Shown in pieces: positions 59,731 to 64,000 of a stretch of DNA of 64,000 nucleotides. Source of the stretch: an uncultured bacterium (GTDB taxonomy: Bacteria; Calescibacteriota; Calescibacteriia; Calescibacteriales; Calescibacteriaceae); the NCBI GenBank assembly GCA_938036315.1, contig CALHPK010000007.1, positions 52,876 through 116,875 on the forward strand, given 5' to 3'. The translations under genes were made by a program, and so were the position numbers. The notes under the pieces are model-generated. The model was not told the DNA's origin, searched no databases, and saw only the letters and a list, made by a program, of their open reading frames with translations. Numbering within the stretch: position 1 is the first letter of the stretch; the number at the start of each line of letters is the position of its first letter.

Positions 59731-62343
59731 TTAGCTTTCGGCGCTACTTTGAAGCTTGTTAGCTTTCAGTACTACTTTGTTCCCATCATAATCGACCAGT
59801 ACTTCGCTTTCTTCCGAGATCTCACCGGATACAACTTTGTAAGAAAGGGGGTCAACAATATATTTTTGTATTGCTCTTCGGAGGGGACGAGCTCCAAAGT
59901 TAGGATCATATCCGATTTCTGCTAAAAATTTTTTAACAGTATCCCCAAATTTTAGGAATATTTTTCTTTCCAGTGCTCTTCGTTTTACTTCTTCAAGTTG
60001 TATATCGACTATTTTTAGGATCATCTCATAGGTTAAGGGTTTGAAAACTACGATTTCATCGATCCTGTTTATGAATTCTGGTCTGAAGTATGAAAGTAGT
60101 AGGTCTTTTATTCTTTTTTCTGCCACTTCGAATTTTTCTCTCATTATTATATCACTTCCTAGGTTTGATGTCATTATTATTATTGTATTTCTGAAGTCAA
60201 CGGTTTTTCCTTTTGAGTCCGTAAGTCTGCCATCGTCCAGAACCTGCAGGAGGATGTTGAACACTTCAGGATGGGCTTTTTCGATCTCGTCAAGGAGTAT
60301 TACTGAGAATGGTTTTCTTCTGACTGCTTCGGTGAGCTGTCCGCCTTCTTCGTATCCGACATATCCTGGTGGAGCTCCTATAAGTTTTGCCACAGAGTGT
60401 TTTTCCATATATTCAGACATATCAAGTCTTATCATTGCGTTTTCATCTTTGAAGAGGAATTCTGCTAGTGCTTTTGCTGTTAGGGTTTTGCCCACGCCGG
60501 TTGGTCCCAGAAACAGAAATGAGCCTATGGGTCTTTTGGGATCTGAGAATCCTGCTCGGGCTCTTATTATTGTGTTTGCTACCAGTGATATAGCATGGTC
60601 TTGTCCAATGACTCTGCTTTTCAAGAATTCCTCAAGCTTTACAAGTTCCTGCGCTTCCTCTGCTTTTAGCCTATCGATTGGAATTCCTGTCCTTTTTGAT
60701 ATCAGTCGCATTATATCCTCTTCTGTGACTTGCTCTGAAATTAGTCTATCTTTCATATTTTCGAATTCCGAGCTTAACTTTTCAAGCTCCTTTTTCAGCT
60801 CAGGGATCTCAGCATACATAATTTTTGCTGCCTTTTCATATTGTCCTTCTCTCGTGAATTTGTGGGCTTGGTAATCAAGTTCCGATATTTTATCCTTGAG
60901 TTCTCTTATTCTTGCGAGAATTTTCTTTTCATTTTCCCATTTGGACTTCAAAGCTGTAAGTTTTTCTTTGAGCTCTGCGATTTTTTTTTCCATATCACTG
61001 ATTTTCGACTCTATCTCTTTTTTACTTTTGGGAGTGGCTGACTGAAGTTCAAGTGTTAGCGCCTGTTTTTCTATCTCGAGTTCGGAAATTTTCTTTTCTA
61101 TATCATATATTGGACCCGGGACGCTTTCCACCTGCATTCTCAGTGATGAGGCTGCTTGATCGATAAGATCAATAGCTTTGTCTGGGAGTTTTCTATCTTG
61201 TATGTATCTTGATGAGAGTTTTGCTGCTGCAACTATTGCTGAATCCGATATTTTCACGCCGTGGTGGACTTCATATCTGTTTTTGAGTCCTCGTATGATT
61301 GAGATTGTTTCTTCAACTGTTGGTTCTCTGACATATATGGGCTGTAGTCTTCTTTCTAGCGCGGGATCTTTTTCGATATATTTTCTGTATTCATCTATGG
61401 TTGTTGCTCCGATTAGTCTTATTTCTCCTCTTGCTAGTGGGGGTTTCATTATGTTTGCTGCATCCATGGTTTGACCTTCTGCACGGCCAGCACCGATGAT
61501 GTTGTGAACCTCATCAACAAAAAGAATTATCTCGCCAGCTGATTCTTGAACCTCTTTGAGAACTCCCTTCAATCTCTCTTCAAACTCCCCCCTGTACTTT
61601 GCCCCAGCAAGCAATGATGTGAGGTCAAGCTGTACAATTCTTTTCCCTTTGAGTGGTTCAGGAACGTCTCCCATAGCAATCTTCTGGGCAAGTCCCTCTA
61701 CTATTGCAGTCTTGCCTACGCCAGGCTCACCTATAAGAACTGGATTGTTCTTTGTCCTTCTCATAAGCACTTCCATAATCTGCCTTATTTCATCTTCTCT
61801 CCCTATAACCGGATCTAATTTCCCCTGTCTTGCAAATTCTGTCAAGTCTTTACCATATTTTTCAAGAACTCCTTTCATTGCAAGATCTTCGTCTTCACTT
61901 TCTATTTTCTTCCCTTTTCTCATTTCAAGGATTACTCTTGTGAAATTCTGTGGGTCTAAACCGTAGCTTCTGAATATATTGGCTAAACCATTATATTCTA
62001 GTAATGATAAAAAGAGGTGTTCTGTGGAGACGTAGTTATCTCCCATCTTTTTTGCTATGTTTTCTGATTTATCAAGAACTCGTCTGAGCTGTGGAGAGAT
62101 ATAGACTTCATCTGAGTCTCCAAGGATTTTTGGGAGGCGTGAAATCAGCTCTTCTATTTTTGATGTAAGAGCTTGAGGAGAATTTATAACTTTTTTTAGT
62201 ATTTCGTGCACTGCTCCGCCTGGTTTTACCAGTGTGTAAGCAAGATGTTCTGGGAAGACTTCTCCGTTATTTCTGTTTTTAGCTTCTTCAGCCGATTCCT
62301 CTAAGGCTTTTCTTGCCCAAGTTGTGAACTTCTCAAGATTCAT
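59731..62343 (-). CDS. clpB: Chaperone disaggregase ClpB
   Basis: ClpB rescues aggregated proteins with DnaK. Residues 1-150 form the N-domain. NBD1 has GEPGVGKTAIVEGLAQ and LFVDEVHNIIGAG; a long coiled-coil middle domain (about 400-540, starting IEKKISELEIEKQAL) is present, which distinguishes ClpB from ClpA/ClpC. NBD2 has LGPTGVGKTLTAKALAE and ILLDEIEKAHPEVFN. The 870-residue length is typical. TAAAAT at 62353-62358 lies 9 nt before the ATG. The 3' end is 13 bases from convergent prmC. Confidence 0.96.
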   Translation of the reverse strand: MNLEKFTTWARKALEESAEEAKNRNNGEVFPEHLAYTLVKPGGAVHEILKKVINSPQALTSKIEELISRLPKILGDSDEVYISPQLRRVLDKSENIAKKMGDNYVSTEHLFLSLLEYNGLANIFRSYGLDPQNFTRVILEMRKGKKIESEDEDLAMKGVLEKYGKDLTEFARQGKLDPVIGREDEIRQIMEVLMRRTKNNPVLIGEPGVGKTAIVEGLAQKIAMGDVPEPLKGKRIVQLDLTSLLAGAKYRGEFEERLKGVLKEVQESAGEIILFVDEVHNIIGAGRAEGQTMDAANIMKPPLARGEIRLIGATTIDEYRKYIEKDPALERRLQPIYVREPTVEETISIIRGLKNRYEVHHGVKISDSAIVAAAKLSSRYIQDRKLPDKAIDLIDQAASSLRMQVESVPGPIYDIEKKISELEIEKQALTLELQSATPKSKKEIESKISDMEKKIAELKEKLTALKSKWENEKKILARIRELKDKISELDYQAHKFTREGQYEKAAKIMYAEIPELKKELEKLSSEFENMKDRLISEQVTEEDIMRLISKRTGIPIDRLKAEEAQELVKLEEFLKSRVIGQDHAISLVANTIIRARAGFSDPKRPIGSFLFLGPTGVGKTLTAKALAEFLFKDENAMIRLDMSEYMEKHSVAKLIGAPPGYVGYEEGGQLTEAVRRKPFSVILLDEIEKAHPEVFNILLQVLDDGRLTDSKGKTVDFRNTIIIMTSNLGSDIIMREKFEVAEKRIKDLLLSYFRPEFINRIDEIVVFKPLTYEMILKIVDIQLEEVKRRALERKIFLKFGDTVKKFLAEIGYDPNFGARPLRRAIQKYIVDPLSYKVVSGEISEESEVLVDYDGNKVVLKANKLQSSAES

Positions 62344-62430
62344 TTTTTGTTTATTTTATGTCTTTTGTTTTTGTTTAGCTACTATGCAAATTTTTCATTG
62401 GTTTATTTAATTTTTCTATTTATTTAATTT

Positions 62431-63510
62431 TTAATTTTCTATCCCGCCTTTAGATTTTAGGATTCCTGTCGGTTTTATTTCTGTATCGAGTTTTGATTCT
62501 TCACCAAAGAGTAGAAATCTCAATCCCCCAAGAAATGCCACCATACTTCCGTTATCTACGCAGTATTTGGGAGATGGGAAGATAAATCTGAATTTTGTTT
62601 CTCCGCATAATACATCTTGAGCTATTTTGCGAAAGAATGAATTTCTGGCAACTCCTCCGCCTACAGAGATTATAACTTCTTTTTTGTTTTGCTCCCATTC
62701 TGCGGAATCAATGATTTTTAAAACTGTGCTCAGTACTTTTTCAATGATGTCTGAGATCAAGCTTGTTTGAAATGAAGCAAAGAACTCGGGAAGAGGAAAT
62801 CCCCCGAGCCATTTCAGGGCAGTTCTTGTTGAGAATGTTTTGAGACCGGAGAAGCTGAAGTTATTGCTCTCCACTTTCGGGAATGAGAATATAGATTGTG
62901 CTCCTTTAGATAGAGAGTCTATTATTGGACCACCAGGGTATCCGAATCTGAAAAATTTCGCTAGTTTATCAAACGCTTCGCCGACTGCATCATCAAGTGT
63001 TCTCAAAAGGAGTCTATACTTACCAATGCCTTCGACGTAGTAAAAGGATGAATGCCCTCCGGATACGATAAGGGAAAAAAATGGAAAAGCGAAGTCTTCT
63101 TCGATAAGAGGTGAAAGGAGGTGGGCTTCAACGTGATTTATCATAGTGAATTTTTTTGATAGAGCTTGAGCAACTCCCTTGGCAAAATTTACTCCAACAA
63201 ACAAAGAGCCAGGCAATCCCGGTTCTCCAGCAACCGCTACAAGGTCGATATCTTGCGGTGAAAGTCCAGCCTGTTTTAGTGCCGAGTCAAAAACTGGCAC
63301 TATGTTTCTCACATGCTCTCGTGAGGCAAGTTCTGGGACAACTCCTCCGTATACGTAATGAAAATCCTGACTCAGCACAACGCAAGACAGCTCTTCAAAG
63401 TAAGGCAATTTACTTTTCTCTCTTTTCTTTGATGGATAAAACTTTAAGATTCCACACGATGTCTCGTCACAAGTTGTCTCTATCCCTAAGACTATAAGGC
63501 TGTCAATCAC
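62431..63510 (-). CDS. tsaD: tRNA threonylcarbamoyladenosine synthase subunit TsaD
   Basis: TsaD makes the t6A37 modification in ANN-decoding tRNAs. The motifs are LIVLGIETTCDETSCGIL, the metal-binding H-x-x-x-H in MINHVEAHLLSPL, LIVSGGHSSFYYV, and GYPGGPIID, plus VIISVGGGVARNSFFRKIA. An open frame extends to 63681, but its first 57 residues do not resemble the family. I used the GTG at 63510 (VIDSLIVLGIETT), which follows a TAAAAT-type element by 11 bases; the real start is uncertain. The unconserved stretch upstream also carries a different 48-codon frame. Confidence 0.9.
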   Translation of the reverse strand: MIDSLIVLGIETTCDETSCGILKFYPSKKREKSKLPYFEELSCVVLSQDFHYVYGGVVPELASREHVRNIVPVFDSALKQAGLSPQDIDLVAVAGEPGLPGSLFVGVNFAKGVAQALSKKFTMINHVEAHLLSPLIEEDFAFPFFSLIVSGGHSSFYYVEGIGKYRLLLRTLDDAVGEAFDKLAKFFRFGYPGGPIIDSLSKGAQSIFSFPKVESNNFSFSGLKTFSTRTALKWLGGFPLPEFFASFQTSLISDIIEKVLSTVLKIIDSAEWEQNKKEVIISVGGGVARNSFFRKIAQDVLCGETKFRFIFPSPKYCVDNGSMVAFLGGLRFLLFGEESKLDTEIKPTGILKSKGGIEN

Positions 63511-63773
63511 TGATGGAACATATTTTATTTCATTGATTTGCTTGTATCCATTTTTTAGAAACTTGAAGGAATTCCAGCAAATTCGCATTGAATTTGGTCC
63601 ATAAAGTTTTATAATCGCTATCCACAAAATTCTTATGAAAATTTTCTGCATCAAGACCCTTATATTTGGTAGCCAATCCAATAATCTGTATGTAAGACAG
63701 AAAGTTTGAAAAAAGTGAAATCTAATTCTAATTTATTACAATTTTGCCTTTGTAAAAGGAAGGTGCGTTAAAA

Positions 63774-64000
63774 ATGGGGGAGAGGATTAATATAGAGGCA
63801 ATTCCAGATGGGGTTGGGCATAATCTATTAGGCACTGAACCGATACTTTTTCACTGTCACTTTTTCAATTTATATCTTCAGCAGACTGTACTGGATGCAA
63901 AGTCATTTGGAGATACACCATCTATATTATATAAAGGTGCTCTAGCTGTATCTTTTAATTCTTTGAGAAATCTGATTGGAGGGGGAAAATTAGAGCCTTC
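63774..64000 (+). CDS. Unrecognised protein, 3' end beyond window
   Basis: The ATG at 63774 has an AAGGAAGG Shine-Dalgarno ten bases upstream. The first 75 codons stay open to the window edge and include NLLGTEPILFHCHFFNLYLQ, with a His-Cys-His cluster, and LDAKSFGDTPSILYKGA. I recognise no family. The His/Cys cluster could bind metal (inference). Confidence 0.6.
   Translation, partial: MGERINIEAIPDGVGHNLLGTEPILFHCHFFNLYLQQTVLDAKSFGDTPSILYKGALAVSFNSLRNLIGGGKLEP

Noticed and set aside
63530-63676. 48-codon frame (TTG start) upstream of tsaD
   Set aside because: Composition is fairly protein-like, but there is no Shine-Dalgarno and no family; it may be chance sequence in the tsaD upstream region.
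1-64000. CRISPR array, prophage or intact insertion sequence
   Set aside because: No regularly spaced repeats, no phage structural genes and no intact transposase were seen; only the broken transposase fragment near 34.4 kb.
1-64000. Ribosomal RNA genes
   Set aside because: No 16S, 23S or 5S sequence blocks were recognised in either strand.

Overview
The window is 64 kb of AT-rich bacterial chromosome with dense coding on both strands and strong AGA preference for arginine. Several features point to a diderm (Gram-negative type) bacterium: lipobox lipoproteins, a small outer-membrane beta-barrel protein, a lipid A acyltransferase homologue and a nonulosonic acid (sialic-acid type) surface-glycan locus. 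I could not place it in a phylum. Gene order matches no model organism I know, so a deep-branching or uncultivated lineage is likely (inference).

Layout. 1-4.9 kb: end of a NifU-like gene, two lipoproteins, an SGNH hydrolase and a methyltransferase. 4.9-12.9 kb: a sodium/solute symporter, a zinc-ribbon protein, a TIGR01777 epimerase, lon, hisS, rplT and a PilZ protein. 13.0-17.9 kb: a lipoprotein combining LPP20, caspase-like and EF-hand elements, coupled to a beta-barrel gene, then a partial proton-translocating transhydrogenase operon. 18.1-21.1 kb: purD, a universal stress protein and an alpha/beta hydrolase. 21.1-32.9 kb is the replication-origin region: a DnaA lacking its N-terminal domains, an adjacent DnaA-box cluster, seven parS sites spread over 7.3 kb, and dnaN. 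Among these lie truA, a lipid kinase, an antiporter, a START-like protein, a degenerate kinase-like protein, bioF and bioA. 33.2-47.6 kb: a surface-polysaccharide locus with NeuC/NeuB/NeuA homologues, a 2-hydroxyacid dehydrogenase, an asparagine-synthetase-like amidotransferase, four glycosyltransferases, three methyltransferases, a MurJ/Wzx-like flippase and a transposase relic. 47.7-55.8 kb: a Ski2/HelY-like helicase directly behind tRNA-Ser and tRNA-Gln, a TPR lipoprotein, a phosphatase-like protein and a large glycosyltransferase. 55.9-64 kb: a DUF151 nuclease, an acyltransferase, a FliH-like protein, PrmC, ClpB, TsaD and the start of an unrecognised gene.

The standout region is the chromosome origin. 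The DnaA has a good Shine-Dalgarno start yet begins directly at the AAA+ domain. DnaA boxes lie just downstream of it, and a possible small gene runs through them. Two parS sites match the canonical 16-mer exactly, and four of the seven sites lie inside bioF/bioA, always read as V-(S/P)-R-G-T. Across the window many genes carry a TANNNT -10-like hexamer only 5-9 nt before the start codon and no Shine-Dalgarno, which suggests widespread leaderless transcription; a minority have clear Shine-Dalgarno sequences.

The second highlight is the surface-anchored caspase homologue with a Ca-binding loop and its translationally coupled beta-barrel partner. All function calls are from reading motifs and family knowledge; no searches were run.
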